A stretch of 28,823 nucleotides of DNA from M0027 sp021713415 (GCA_021713415.1 JAKJJQ010000038.1:1-28823); one strand, 5' to 3'. Positions 17,640-25,750 are shown, numbered from the stretch's first letter. Numbers and translations: made by a program. Notes: generated by a model from the sequence alone, not told the origin.

Positions 17640-17667
17640 GAATTATATCTATATATAGATATAATTC
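17640..17667. repeat. Perfect 28-bp palindrome between paralogs A and B
   Basis: GAATTATATC (17640-17649) and its exact reverse complement GATATAATTC (17658-17667) flank the self-complementary TATATATA (17650-17657). All 28 bases are symmetric. It lies 76 bases after the stop of A and 54 bases before the -35 box of B. It could be an operator for a dimeric regulator or a hairpin in the A transcript. No clean T-run follows it. Confidence 0.9.
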
Positions 17668-17721
17668 TAGCTATGTTTTATAATTAGATTGCAAGCATAA
17701 CTTCATATAATCAATCATACA

Positions 17722-17750
17722 TTAACTGGCTGTTAATTTTCTGTTATAAT
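17722..17750 (+). promoter_or_regulatory. Strong candidate promoter of paralog B
   Basis: TTAACT (17722-17727) and consensus TATAAT (17745-17750) are separated by 17 bases. TGT at 17742-17744 gives the TGn extended -10 element. Transcription would start near 17757, about 54 bases before the ATG, so B has its own promoter independent of A. Confidence 0.75.
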
Positions 17751-17794
17751 CGTGCATATATTTACTAAGTAGATCACTATTATTATTTTATAGG

Positions 17795-17810
17795 TTGGGT
17801 TGCGTTTATA
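17795..17810 (+). promoter_or_regulatory. Conserved leader directly before paralog B start
   Basis: TTGGGTTGCGTTTATA abuts ATG 17811 and matches the leader of paralog A apart from a base or two. No AGGAGG-like element is present. Confidence 0.5.
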
Positions 17811-18986
17811 ATGACGTTAGAAGAATTTTTATCAGGTGTAAGAGAGTTTACAGGATGGGTTGCAGAAAATGATCCTGAATTAAACTATATCGCATTTACA
17901 GGTGTTGGCTTAGCCACTGATGGAACAGTTCCCAATCATTTATTAAATACGCATGCAAATATTTCTCAAGGCACATTAAATGGTATCGCTGCAGGATGGA
18001 ATTATGCCGATGCTGCTTGCTCTATTATTACTGTAGGTGAATTATTATTACAAAACTATTTTGATGAAGTAAATGATAAAGATCGCATTGAAAATTATGC
18101 AAAAGCTGCGGTTTTAACTGCATCAGCGACAACTTTAATTGCAATGACTGCGGCAGGAATGGGTGCTTGGGGCTTTGCTATAGCAACGATTTGTGACTTT
18201 GGTATTGCTTCTTGGGATTTTTATCGTAGTGCTAGAAAGTATTGTGACTTTGATTACTGGTTGGAAGAGCAACTTTATGAATTAGACTATTTAAGCCGAA
18301 AAATAGAAGAATTAGAAGATGGGCCTAAAAAAGATTATTTTCAAGCTAGAAAAACTCATATAATTGAGAATATCAAAGCTTATTCTACTTATCATTATCA
18401 TCAAAAATTAATAAAGTCTGATGCAGAGGATAAAAGTGAGGAAGCTGAAGGATTTGCAGCAAATTTTAATGAAAGTTTTAATAAAATACGTGCTAGTCAT
18501 AGTTTTGCTAATATTGGTAAAGATGATAGAGATGAAATTTTAACTTATGTCTCGTCAAAATATATTCAAAAACCACATGAAACTGAAATTCAAAGAGGTA
18601 AATATATTAAAAAAACTTTAAAAGATGATACGGTAGATAAAAGCATTAAGTTAACGTTAAAAACGTTAAGTATGGTGGGCATGATATTATTAGCTGTTGG
18701 TGCTTCTTGTCATCCAGTTGGACTTGCAATCACAGCTGCAGTTGCAGCAGGGTACTTACTTTATTCATTTGGTTTTCCTGCAGCAAAAAAATTATGGAAT
18801 AAGTGTTTTAAAAAATCTGAACCATTAATGCCTAGTGAAAATTCACATTATATGGAAGGTGGGTCTATAGATGGCAACCCCGAGTCTAAAAATGATCCTC
18901 CTAGTCTAATGATTGTAGAGCAAAAAAATGGTTATGAGGCAGACAGTGAGGCTGAATATGATGGTAGTTTAACAATGGTTGGCTGA
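17811..18986 (+). CDS. Paralog B of the unrecognised hydrophobic-segment family
   Basis: A 391-residue protein, the closest relative of paralog A. It has the same order: the N-terminal region with GWNYADAA (62-69), a first hydrophobic segment (about 98-137), the ARKYCDFDYW signature (141-150), and a charged helical middle (151-280). The second hydrophobic segment (287-328) and an acidic tail with NDPPSLM (361-367) follow. The tail also has tyrosines in acidic surroundings (GYEADSEAEYDG). Identity to A is high at both hydrophobic ends, but the middle has diverged and is about 20 residues shorter. No signal peptide is seen. It has its own promoter, so the two copies are probably expressed separately. 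Function unknown. Confidence 0.85.
   Translation: MTLEEFLSGVREFTGWVAENDPELNYIAFTGVGLATDGTVPNHLLNTHANISQGTLNGIAAGWNYADAACSIITVGELLLQNYFDEVNDKDRIENYAKAAVLTASATTLIAMTAAGMGAWGFAIATICDFGIASWDFYRSARKYCDFDYWLEEQLYELDYLSRKIEELEDGPKKDYFQARKTHIIENIKAYSTYHYHQKLIKSDAEDKSEEAEGFAANFNESFNKIRASHSFANIGKDDRDEILTYVSSKYIQKPHETEIQRGKYIKKTLKDDTVDKSIKLTLKTLSMVGMILLAVGASCHPVGLAITAAVAAGYLLYSFGFPAAKKLWNKCFKKSEPLMPSENSHYMEGGSIDGNPESKNDPPSLMIVEQKNGYEADSEAEYDGSLTMVG
18762..18801 (+). repeat. 40-bp tract identical in paralogs A and B (copy in B)
   Basis: Exact match to 17352-17391. See the entry for the copy in A. Confidence 0.85.
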
Positions 18987-19043
18987 TTTAATTATAACTG
19001 TAGTTTTTTAAGATTTAATTTATAATAAAGCCATGACTTAAAA

Positions 19044-20021
19044 ATGGAATTATATTTAATAATGCTTAGCGTATTTAGCACTACTTTTGTTTTATTCTTT
19101 ACTATATTTCTTGGGATGATTTTAGGAAAAACGCGTATTTTTAATCAAGGTGCAGATCAGGTACTAATTCGTTTCGTATTTTATATTGCACTACCAATGC
19201 ATTTATTTTTAAATTGTTATCAGAAAAGTAGTTTAGACTCATTTGATTTTGATTATACACTTTCATATGTTGTTTCAATGATTTTGTTAATTGGACTAAC
19301 TTTTATTTTAAGTAAAAAAATTATCAAAACATCAACACCAGCCTCAGTATTAAATACAATGGCAGTGACGCAAATCGATGGCGCTTATTTTGTCATTCCT
19401 CTATTTATGCTGATTTTTTCTTCAGATGTAATGGTCATTCCATTGATGGCGGTTCAGAATATTATTTTTTTCACGTTTACCATATTAATGATTGAATTGA
19501 CAAAAAGTAATAATCAACAAGAAAACTCCTCATTAAACAATGCTAAGTTTGTGCTAAAACGTATTATCAAGGTTATAACAACGAATCCAATTATTGTATC
19601 GTCATTATTAGGTTTCATCCTTGGCGCAACGAAAGTACCACTTGAATATCATATAGTGAAAGCATTTGAATTTGTAGGAAATACATCTCCTGCTGTTGCA
19701 TTATTCTCATTAGGTTTATCCTGTGCTTATGGACTTTCTAATGTCAAAGTTTTCAAAGATAAACTTCCTGTCGTACTTTTTTTATCTACACTTAAATTGA
19801 TTCTCTTTCCGTTAATTGCTTTAATTGTTGGAATGCTATTTGGCTTAAATCATCAATTTTTATTTGCTTTAGTTTTATTTACGGCAAGCCCAACAGCAAC
19901 GCATAATTATATTGTTGCAAATCAATATGCATTAGAACCAGAAGCTCAAACTTTTGTGGTTATATTAACGACTATTTTAAGTTTTATTTCGATTAATATC
20001 TGGCTATTTTTATTTCTATAG
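19044..20021 (+). CDS. AEC-family permease (auxin efflux carrier-like)
   Basis: Inner-membrane secondary transporter of 325 residues and about ten hydrophobic helices in two halves, as in the AEC family (malate, malonate and auxin carriers). Family-like segments include FYIALPMHLFLNCYQ near 48-62, NTMAVTQIDGAYFVIPLF near 111-128, TNPIIVSSLLGFILG near 179-193, SLGLSCAYG near 222-230 and ASPTATHNYIVANQY near 281-295. A central polar loop (about 150-170) separates the halves. The substrate is unknown; organic acids are typical of bacterial members. ATG 19044 lacks a Shine-Dalgarno sequence and ATG 19062 is an alternative. TATAAT at 19021-19026 may be a -10 box. It interrupts the three-paralog cluster in the same orientation. 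Confidence 0.85.
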   Translation: MELYLIMLSVFSTTFVLFFTIFLGMILGKTRIFNQGADQVLIRFVFYIALPMHLFLNCYQKSSLDSFDFDYTLSYVVSMILLIGLTFILSKKIIKTSTPASVLNTMAVTQIDGAYFVIPLFMLIFSSDVMVIPLMAVQNIIFFTFTILMIELTKSNNQQENSSLNNAKFVLKRIIKVITTNPIIVSSLLGFILGATKVPLEYHIVKAFEFVGNTSPAVALFSLGLSCAYGLSNVKVFKDKLPVVLFLSTLKLILFPLIALIVGMLFGLNHQFLFALVLFTASPTATHNYIVANQYALEPEAQTFVVILTTILSFISINIWLFLFL

Positions 20022-20081
20022 TTGATCATAATGCGATAATATCAAAATTTAATATATTATATATCAATTTAATTTGTAATA

Positions 20082-20090
20082 TGATATTAT
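20082..20090 (+). promoter_or_regulatory. Possible extended -10 promoter of paralog C
   Basis: TGATATTAT carries the TGn extension before TATTAT (20085-20090). The -35 region is weak. The leader to ATG 20142 would be about 45 bases. Confidence 0.4.
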
Positions 20091-20132
20091 TTACTTGAAA
20101 TTTGCTTAATGGTTATTAACGATAATCATGTT

Positions 20133-20138
20133 GGGGGG
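20133..20138 (+). promoter_or_regulatory. G6 tract in the ribosome-binding position of paralog C
   Basis: Six consecutive G bases, rare in this AT-rich DNA, end three bases before ATG 20142. They can serve as a G-rich Shine-Dalgarno sequence for that start. An earlier in-frame ATG at 20109 has no such element and would add eleven residues absent from A and B. Confidence 0.5.
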
Positions 20139-20141
20139 TGT

Positions 20142-21320
20142 ATGTCATTTTTAGATAATTCCTGGAATTATTTAGTTGAAATATCAGCTAAAGTTCCTGA
20201 CTTAGACTATATAGTTGGTACGGCTGTATCAACGGCAGCTAAAAATAATGGTTTATTTCGCACATCAACACATATTGGTTCTCAGACTGTAACAAAAGTA
20301 GGTAATGGTTGGAATTATTTAGATTCAGCTATTTTGCCATTTTTGATTGGATATTTATATTATCAAAATGAAACGGATCAGGTTGATGACAAAGTAAAGC
20401 AAGAAAACAAAGCTAAAATAGCACTTTTATCATTATCGTTTGTAACTTCTATTGCATTAACAGCGACAGGGTTTGGCTCTATTGGATTTGCAATTGGTAC
20501 AGGCTTAGACTTTTTATCTGCAAGTTATGATTTTTATGATAGTGCTAGAAAGTACTGGGATTATGAATATTGGTTAGAGTGTGAGTTATTTAAGTTAGAT
20601 TATATTAACAGGCAGATAAATAGACATGTAGATAAACTAAATCTGATTGATGAAAAACACGATGATAAAAAAAACTCCCTTTTAAAGCAATTAAATGAAC
20701 TGAATGATCAGAAAATTCATATATTATCTGCTATAAAAGATTACACGATTTGTCATTATCATAATAAATTTCAATCTAAATATATGGGTGCTGTAATATT
20801 ACATGATGTCTCATATAAAGATGATTTTGATCAAACATTAAAAAAGATAATCAATAAAAATAATTTTGAAACAATTGAATCTAAAAATGATATTGGCACT
20901 CATATAACAAGCAATCAATTATCATTTAATCATGATAGTAAAGATTCTGAAGAAATTAAACAAGCAAAACAAAATACTCAAAAAATTAAATCATCTCTAA
21001 AAGAAGACTTAAATGATAAGGGTGTTATGTTGGTATTAAAAACAGCTAGTATGGTGGCAATGACTTTATTAGCTGTTGGTACAATATCTGCTGTTGCTGC
21101 AGTACATGCAAACCCTATTGGTTTGGCGATTAGTTTATCTGTTGCAGCTGGTTATCTAGTTTATAGTTTTGGTTTGCCCGCAGCAAAAAAATTGTGGAAT
21201 AGCTATTGTGATAAACAAGAGTCAAGCAATCAGCAAAATAAGACTGAACCACCAACAATTTTCGATAAAATGCTAAATTTTTTGCCAAAAGCAAAAGATG
21301 AAGTAGTATTTTCAACTTAA
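20142..21320 (+). CDS. Paralog C of the unrecognised hydrophobic-segment family (divergent)
   Basis: A 392-residue protein from ATG 20142. The start is chosen because it aligns with the N-termini of A and B and has a G-rich element before it; ATG 20109 is the alternative. C shares the skeleton: GWNYLDSA (56-63), a first hydrophobic segment (about 92-127), DFYDSARKYWDYEYW (130-144) and a long charged, coiled-coil-like middle (145-295). The second hydrophobic segment (302-346) ends in GYLVYSFGLPAAKKLWN. It carries about seven extra residues in the hairpin before NPIGLAI. The tail lacks the acidic run but keeps EPPTIF (369-374). It is clearly older than the A/B split. The last nine bases overlap the end of rsmD, tail to tail. 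Function unknown. Confidence 0.83.
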   Translation: MSFLDNSWNYLVEISAKVPDLDYIVGTAVSTAAKNNGLFRTSTHIGSQTVTKVGNGWNYLDSAILPFLIGYLYYQNETDQVDDKVKQENKAKIALLSLSFVTSIALTATGFGSIGFAIGTGLDFLSASYDFYDSARKYWDYEYWLECELFKLDYINRQINRHVDKLNLIDEKHDDKKNSLLKQLNELNDQKIHILSAIKDYTICHYHNKFQSKYMGAVILHDVSYKDDFDQTLKKIINKNNFETIESKNDIGTHITSNQLSFNHDSKDSEEIKQAKQNTQKIKSSLKEDLNDKGVMLVLKTASMVAMTLLAVGTISAVAAVHANPIGLAISLSVAAGYLVYSFGLPAAKKLWNSYCDKQESSNQQNKTEPPTIFDKMLNFLPKAKDEVVFST

Positions 21321-21875
21321 TTTTAAGAGGCCATAGTGGACGTTACCAGATACTTTATTTTTAACTAGCTGCCAATGATCACTGTCTAAAATTAATTTAA
21401 GCTCATTTTGAGCATCCATTTCAAAATAGACTAATCCATTAGGTTTGAGTAATTTATTTTCAATAATAATGGTTAATAGTTTAGCTAATAAATCTTGTGA
21501 AAATGGTGGGTCAAGAAAAATAATATCATAATTGTGATCAAGTTTTGTCAAAAGCTTTAAAGCATCGCCAGATAGGCAAGTTGTATTTTGGGCATTTAGT
21601 AATTTTAAATTTTTTTTAAGCTGTAAATATGCCCGATGAGATTTCTCTACAAAAGTACAAGCATTTGCACCACGAGATAGTGCCTCAATGCCAAGCGCAC
21701 CGCTACCAGCAAATACATCTAGGCAATTACTTCCAATAATATCTTGCTGTAGCCAATTAAATAGAGTTTCTCGAATCCGATCAGCGGTTGGGCGTAGGTG
21801 TTGAACATTACTTGGGAAGCTAAGTTTACGGCTACGCCATTGACCACCAATAATACGTAGTATTTGATTTTTCAT
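21312..21875 (-). CDS. rsmD: 16S rRNA (guanine(966)-N(2))-methyltransferase
   Basis: SAM-dependent enzyme that methylates G966 of 16S rRNA in the assembling 30S subunit. The 187-residue protein begins with the usual LRIIGGQWRSRKL (6-18) and RPTADRIRETLFNWL (28-42). It carries the SAM-binding DVFAGSGALG (53-62) and the base-flipping catalytic DPPF (122-125), here in the LDPPF form typical of RsmD. It is the last gene of the lptF-lptG-M16-M16 unit, eight bases after the upstream M16 gene. Its stop codon overlaps the end of paralog C on the other strand by nine bases. Confidence 0.95.
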   Translation of the reverse strand: MKNQILRIIGGQWRSRKLSFPSNVQHLRPTADRIRETLFNWLQQDIIGSNCLDVFAGSGALGIEALSRGANACTFVEKSHRAYLQLKKNLKLLNAQNTTCLSGDALKLLTKLDHNYDIIFLDPPFSQDLLAKLLTIIIENKLLKPNGLVYFEMDAQNELKLILDSDHWQLVKNKVSGNVHYGLLKLS

Positions 21876-21883
21876 CGTATTAA

Positions 21884-23260
21884 TTAAGCTTCATCTGTAT
21901 GTTCAGGAATATTACCAACTGTAACGGTTATCATATGATCTAAGTTAATAATCTCATCAAATGTATCCTTGACTTGAGATTGATTTAATAAGTTAACTTT
22001 ATCTATATAAGTATCAAGATAATTAAGTGGTAAATTATAAAATCCAATCACACTTAATAGGCTTAATTTGCTGCGATTGGTTGCTACAGACAATGGAAAG
22101 CTACCAATCAAATAGCGTTTTGCTAAAGTTAATTGTTCTTCTGTTGGGCCTTGTTTATTAAAGTTAGCAAGTACTTCATCGATTGTTTCGATACTTTCAT
22201 ATGCTTTGTCATTACGCGTTTTTGCCTCGATTAAAAATACGCCTTTAACTTTCATTGTTCGAATAGCACTGTGAACACCATAGGCTAAACCTTTATCTTT
22301 TCTTACATTTTGAAATAATAGTGAAGTCATGCCATCACCACCGAGTATTTGATTGGCAACCATTAAAGCAAAAAATTCGTCACTGCCTTTTTTAATACTT
22401 AAGGTTCCTTTTAAAATGGTCGTTTGATTGGATGGGAAGGGAATATGAATGGATTCTGATTTAGTTAAGTCTTTAGGTTCTGCAATCGCTGGTGCTTGTT
22501 CACCTTTAGGCATGCCTTGAATAATTTCATTTGAGATATTACGAGCAGTTTTTTCATCAATGTCACCAATGATTGCAATAGATGCATTACTTGCAACGTA
22601 ATATTTATGGTAGAAATTAATAGCATCTTTAAGTGAAATTTCAGTTACAGACTCACTGGTTCCATCAATTGGGTGGCCATAAGGATGCTCAGGATAAAGT
22701 GCTTTAATTAAAGCTTTATAAGCAACTTCATCTGGATATTGTTCTTCCATAGCAATTGATGTTAAATGTTGTTTTTTAGCCCGCTCAAATTGTGACTCAG
22801 GAAATGTTGGTGCAGTTAGAATTTTTTTAAACAAGTCAATTGAAGGTGTTAAATATTCTGGCATTGACATCGAGCGCAATGTAAATGTTGCAGCATCTCG
22901 TGATGACTGTTCACTAAAATGTGCACCTTGTAGTGTTAATTGGTTGATAAGTTCATCTTCATCCATACCTTTAACGCCAGTTTCAAGTAAACTTGCAGTT
23001 AATGATGCAAGTCCATATTGTTTAGCATCATATGCAGAACCAGCTTGAAAGCTAATTTGAATATCAACAATTGGTACTTCATTACTTTGAATAAAAAATA
23101 CGTTAGCACCATTTTCTGTATGCCAGTTATGTATATTAGGTTGGTGTGTTTGTCCGGTGGTTTGAGATGATTTTGTTTCAGATGCGATTGCATTCATAGT
23201 TATGCTAACTCCAATAATAATCAGTAAATTTTTTAGAAGATACTTAAGTTTTAAAGACAT
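21884..23260 (-). CDS. M16-family peptidase-like protein, catalytic motif lost
   Basis: Predicted periplasmic M16 (pitrilysin/PqqL-like) protein of 458 residues with a signal peptide or N-terminal anchor (hydrophobic 7-25, possible cut after AIA near 26). Where active members have HxxEH, this has SLTAS (86-90), so it cannot bind the zinc in the normal way. It keeps the substrate-site pattern R320 to Y327 in VRKDKGLAYG that inactive partner subunits supply. Together with the active gene just upstream it fits the heterodimeric bacterial M16 pairs. AAGGG lies eight bases before the ATG, and the gap to the upstream gene is ten bases. The true substrate is unknown. Confidence 0.9.
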   Translation of the reverse strand: MSLKLKYLLKNLLIIIGVSITMNAIASETKSSQTTGQTHQPNIHNWHTENGANVFFIQSNEVPIVDIQISFQAGSAYDAKQYGLASLTASLLETGVKGMDEDELINQLTLQGAHFSEQSSRDAATFTLRSMSMPEYLTPSIDLFKKILTAPTFPESQFERAKKQHLTSIAMEEQYPDEVAYKALIKALYPEHPYGHPIDGTSESVTEISLKDAINFYHKYYVASNASIAIIGDIDEKTARNISNEIIQGMPKGEQAPAIAEPKDLTKSESIHIPFPSNQTTILKGTLSIKKGSDEFFALMVANQILGGDGMTSLLFQNVRKDKGLAYGVHSAIRTMKVKGVFLIEAKTRNDKAYESIETIDEVLANFNKQGPTEEQLTLAKRYLIGSFPLSVATNRSKLSLLSVIGFYNLPLNYLDTYIDKVNLLNQSQVKDTFDEIINLDHMITVTVGNIPEHTDEA

Positions 23261-23270
23261 AATTAAACCC

Positions 23271-24644
23271 TTAAGGTGACTTAGACTCTTTCTGTTTTAA
23301 GTACGTAACTACCATGTTGTCTTCTGTTAAATATTTATTTGCAACTTGTTGTATTTGCTCAGGGGTTACTTCTAATAAGTATTTGAGGTAATTTTGAGCT
23401 TGGTTAGGGTTTAAGCCAATAGAAGCAAATGACCCAAGTAAAAAAGCTTGTGAGTTTAAAGAATCCATTGAATAGATTTTACTAGCTAAGACATTCACTT
23501 TAACACGCTGTAATTCTGTATCACTAATGCGGTCAGTTTTTAAAGTTTCTATTTGACTTAAGATTCCTTTTTCAAGTAATTCTAATGTAAAATTAGGTGT
23601 TGGTAATGCAAAAACAATTAATTGAGTTCCATTAAGCGCAAACGGTTCGTATTCTGAACTGACAGTTGTAGCAACTTCTTTTTTTCTAACTAAGTTGCTC
23701 TGTAGTCTTGATGAGGCATTACCACCTAAGATAGAATCTAGTACCATAAGTGCATAAGGTTCCCAGTCATGTTCAGCAGTTTTTATACTTGGGGTATTAT
23801 AGCCAATAATGATAGTAGGGACTTCAACTTTAGGGCGTTTGACCTCAATACGCTGGATACCAGAAGCAGGCTGTACATAATGTGTTTTTGTCTCAGGTAA
23901 AGTGGATTTTGGAATATCATTGAAATAATATTTTGCATCTTTATAGACACTTTCAGGGTCAACATCACCAACAACAACTAAAGTAGCATTGTTAGGTGCA
24001 TACCATTGTTTGTACCAATTATCTAAATCATTTAATTGATATTGTTCAATATCACCCCTCCAGCCAATAATTGGATGGTGTCTTGGGTTTGATAAATTAG
24101 CTGCAGCCATATGACGTTCAAATGCATAACCAATTGGATTATCTTCAGTACGCATATTTCTTTCTTCTAAAACAACTTGTTTTTCGTTATTAAACAACTG
24201 TTGATCGAGTTGTAATTGATGCATGCGATCTGATTCAATTTTAAAACTTAGCTTTAAATTATCTTTGCCCCAGTATTGATAATATGCAGTGTAGTCATAG
24301 GATGTAAATGCATTTTGTTGACCACCATTTTCTTCAACTAGTTTATCAATATCGCCTGGTTTAAACGTTGCAGTACCTTTAAACATCATGTGTTCAAGCA
24401 TATGAGAGATACCGGTGATGCCATTTGGCTCATAAGTAGAGCCTACACGATACCATATTTGTGATAACACTACTGGTGCTCTATGATCTGGTTTAACAAT
24501 AATTTTAAGCCCATTATCTAAGGTGTATTCATAGACTGGATTACCTTCTGGAAGTGTAATTTCTTTTGCTGAGTCAGCATAGGATGAAGCCATTGACAGT
24601 AAGCTTAGAGTTAATGCAGAAGACAGTGTAGTTTTAAAAGTCAT
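23271..24644 (-). CDS. M16-family zinc metallopeptidase (active subunit)
   Basis: Predicted periplasmic zinc protease of 457 residues with a signal peptide (MTFKTTLSSALTLSLLSMAS, cut near 23). The zinc-binding HMLEH motif is at 81-85 in GISHMLEHMMFKG, with a further acidic ligand at E160/E161 (VVLEER). The N-terminal half is thus a catalytic M16 domain, and the second half is the related non-catalytic domain. It precedes the inactive M16 gene by ten bases, and the two probably form one protease. Both follow lptG, an order familiar from gammaproteobacteria near rsmD. AAAGGAG is a strong ribosome-binding site, eleven bases before the ATG. A role in degrading exported peptides is inferred. Confidence 0.93.
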   Translation of the reverse strand: MTFKTTLSSALTLSLLSMASSYADSAKEITLPEGNPVYEYTLDNGLKIIVKPDHRAPVVLSQIWYRVGSTYEPNGITGISHMLEHMMFKGTATFKPGDIDKLVEENGGQQNAFTSYDYTAYYQYWGKDNLKLSFKIESDRMHQLQLDQQLFNNEKQVVLEERNMRTEDNPIGYAFERHMAAANLSNPRHHPIIGWRGDIEQYQLNDLDNWYKQWYAPNNATLVVVGDVDPESVYKDAKYYFNDIPKSTLPETKTHYVQPASGIQRIEVKRPKVEVPTIIIGYNTPSIKTAEHDWEPYALMVLDSILGGNASSRLQSNLVRKKEVATTVSSEYEPFALNGTQLIVFALPTPNFTLELLEKGILSQIETLKTDRISDTELQRVKVNVLASKIYSMDSLNSQAFLLGSFASIGLNPNQAQNYLKYLLEVTPEQIQQVANKYLTEDNMVVTYLKQKESKSP

Positions 24645-24681
24645 TGAAGTGATTACTCCTTTAGTAAAAAATGTTTTAAGT

Positions 24682-25749
24682 TTATTCTCTCATTTTTATA
24701 AATAAAAAGATAAGTACGATTATAAAAATAACGCTTGGCGATGCAGCACCAATTAATGCAGGTAAGTGATAAACTTCTGAAAATGGTCCAAAGAATTGAT
24801 TAATAATAAAAAAGACAAATCCTAAAAATAAACCAGCTAATATTTTTAAACCCATTGCTGAAGAACGCATAGGGCCGAACACAAATGGAACAGCCATTAG
24901 CATTAAAATAATCACTGAAATAGGTTGGAATATTTTTTGCCAGAACTGTAATTCAAGTAAGTTGGTATCTTCTAAATTTTGCTTTTTAAATGAAATATAT
25001 TCCCATAAAGCAATCAAATTTAAATAATCTGGATTAACACCAATCACATTAACAAGTTTTGGTGGAATTAAATTTTTCCAAACGGCCTTATTTTGTTTGG
25101 TTGTTTTAACTTGGTCAAAGGATAAGTCCGTTGTTGTTATATTATTAACTTTCCAACTACCTTTTTCAAACTCAGCATTATCAGCGAGCGTTATCGATTT
25201 TACTTGGCTATTTTGGATGTTATAACGGGTTATGTTAATTAGTTCATGTTGTGCAAAAGAGCCATTTACATGAATAAAATCATTGCCACTTTTAAACCAT
25301 AATGACTGGTTTCCTGAAAGGGCAGCACTACTATCACCTGATGCTAATGCTTTATAAATATCAGCTTCTTTATTGTATTTGGGGCCGAACCATGCGCCAA
25401 GTAATAAGCAAAAAAGCATTAATAATACACTAGCGACAATAACCCCTTTTGATATTTGGAAAATAGATAAACCTGAAGCACGCATAACAATTAATTCACT
25501 ATTATTTGCAAGTATGCCTAACCCCATTAATGAGCCTAATAGACAGCCCATTGGTAAAATTAAATAAAGGTTATAAGGTATTTCATAGATAACATAAATA
25601 AATGCGCTTAGTGTTGTGTAATTACCGGTACCAACATCACCCATTTGAGCAATAAAAGTAAAAATAATAAATATAGCAATAATGCTTAAAGTAACGATGG
25701 TAGTTGTCATTAAAACTGTTTTAGCAACATAGCGTGTTAATCTCAGCAT
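24682..25749 (-). CDS. lptG: LPS export permease LptG
   Basis: Inner-membrane half of the LptB2FG ABC transporter, which extracts lipopolysaccharide and passes it to LptC and LptA. The 355-residue protein has the LptF/LptG fold. Three N-terminal helices include LPMGCLLGSLMGLGILANNSELIVMRASG (about 64-92), whose later part is the LptB coupling helix. A periplasmic beta-jellyroll follows, then three C-terminal helices starting with FQPISVIILMLMAVPFVFGPMRSS near 270. The start codon comes one base after the lptF stop (TAA-G-ATG), so the two are translationally linked. AGGA in the end of lptF serves as ribosome-binding site. Confidence 0.95.
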   Translation of the reverse strand: MLRLTRYVAKTVLMTTTIVTLSIIAIFIIFTFIAQMGDVGTGNYTTLSAFIYVIYEIPYNLYLILPMGCLLGSLMGLGILANNSELIVMRASGLSIFQISKGVIVASVLLMLFCLLLGAWFGPKYNKEADIYKALASGDSSAALSGNQSLWFKSGNDFIHVNGSFAQHELINITRYNIQNSQVKSITLADNAEFEKGSWKVNNITTTDLSFDQVKTTKQNKAVWKNLIPPKLVNVIGVNPDYLNLIALWEYISFKKQNLEDTNLLELQFWQKIFQPISVIILMLMAVPFVFGPMRSSAMGLKILAGLFLGFVFFIINQFFGPFSEVYHLPALIGAASPSVIFIIVLIFLFIKMRE

Positions 25750-25750
25750 C

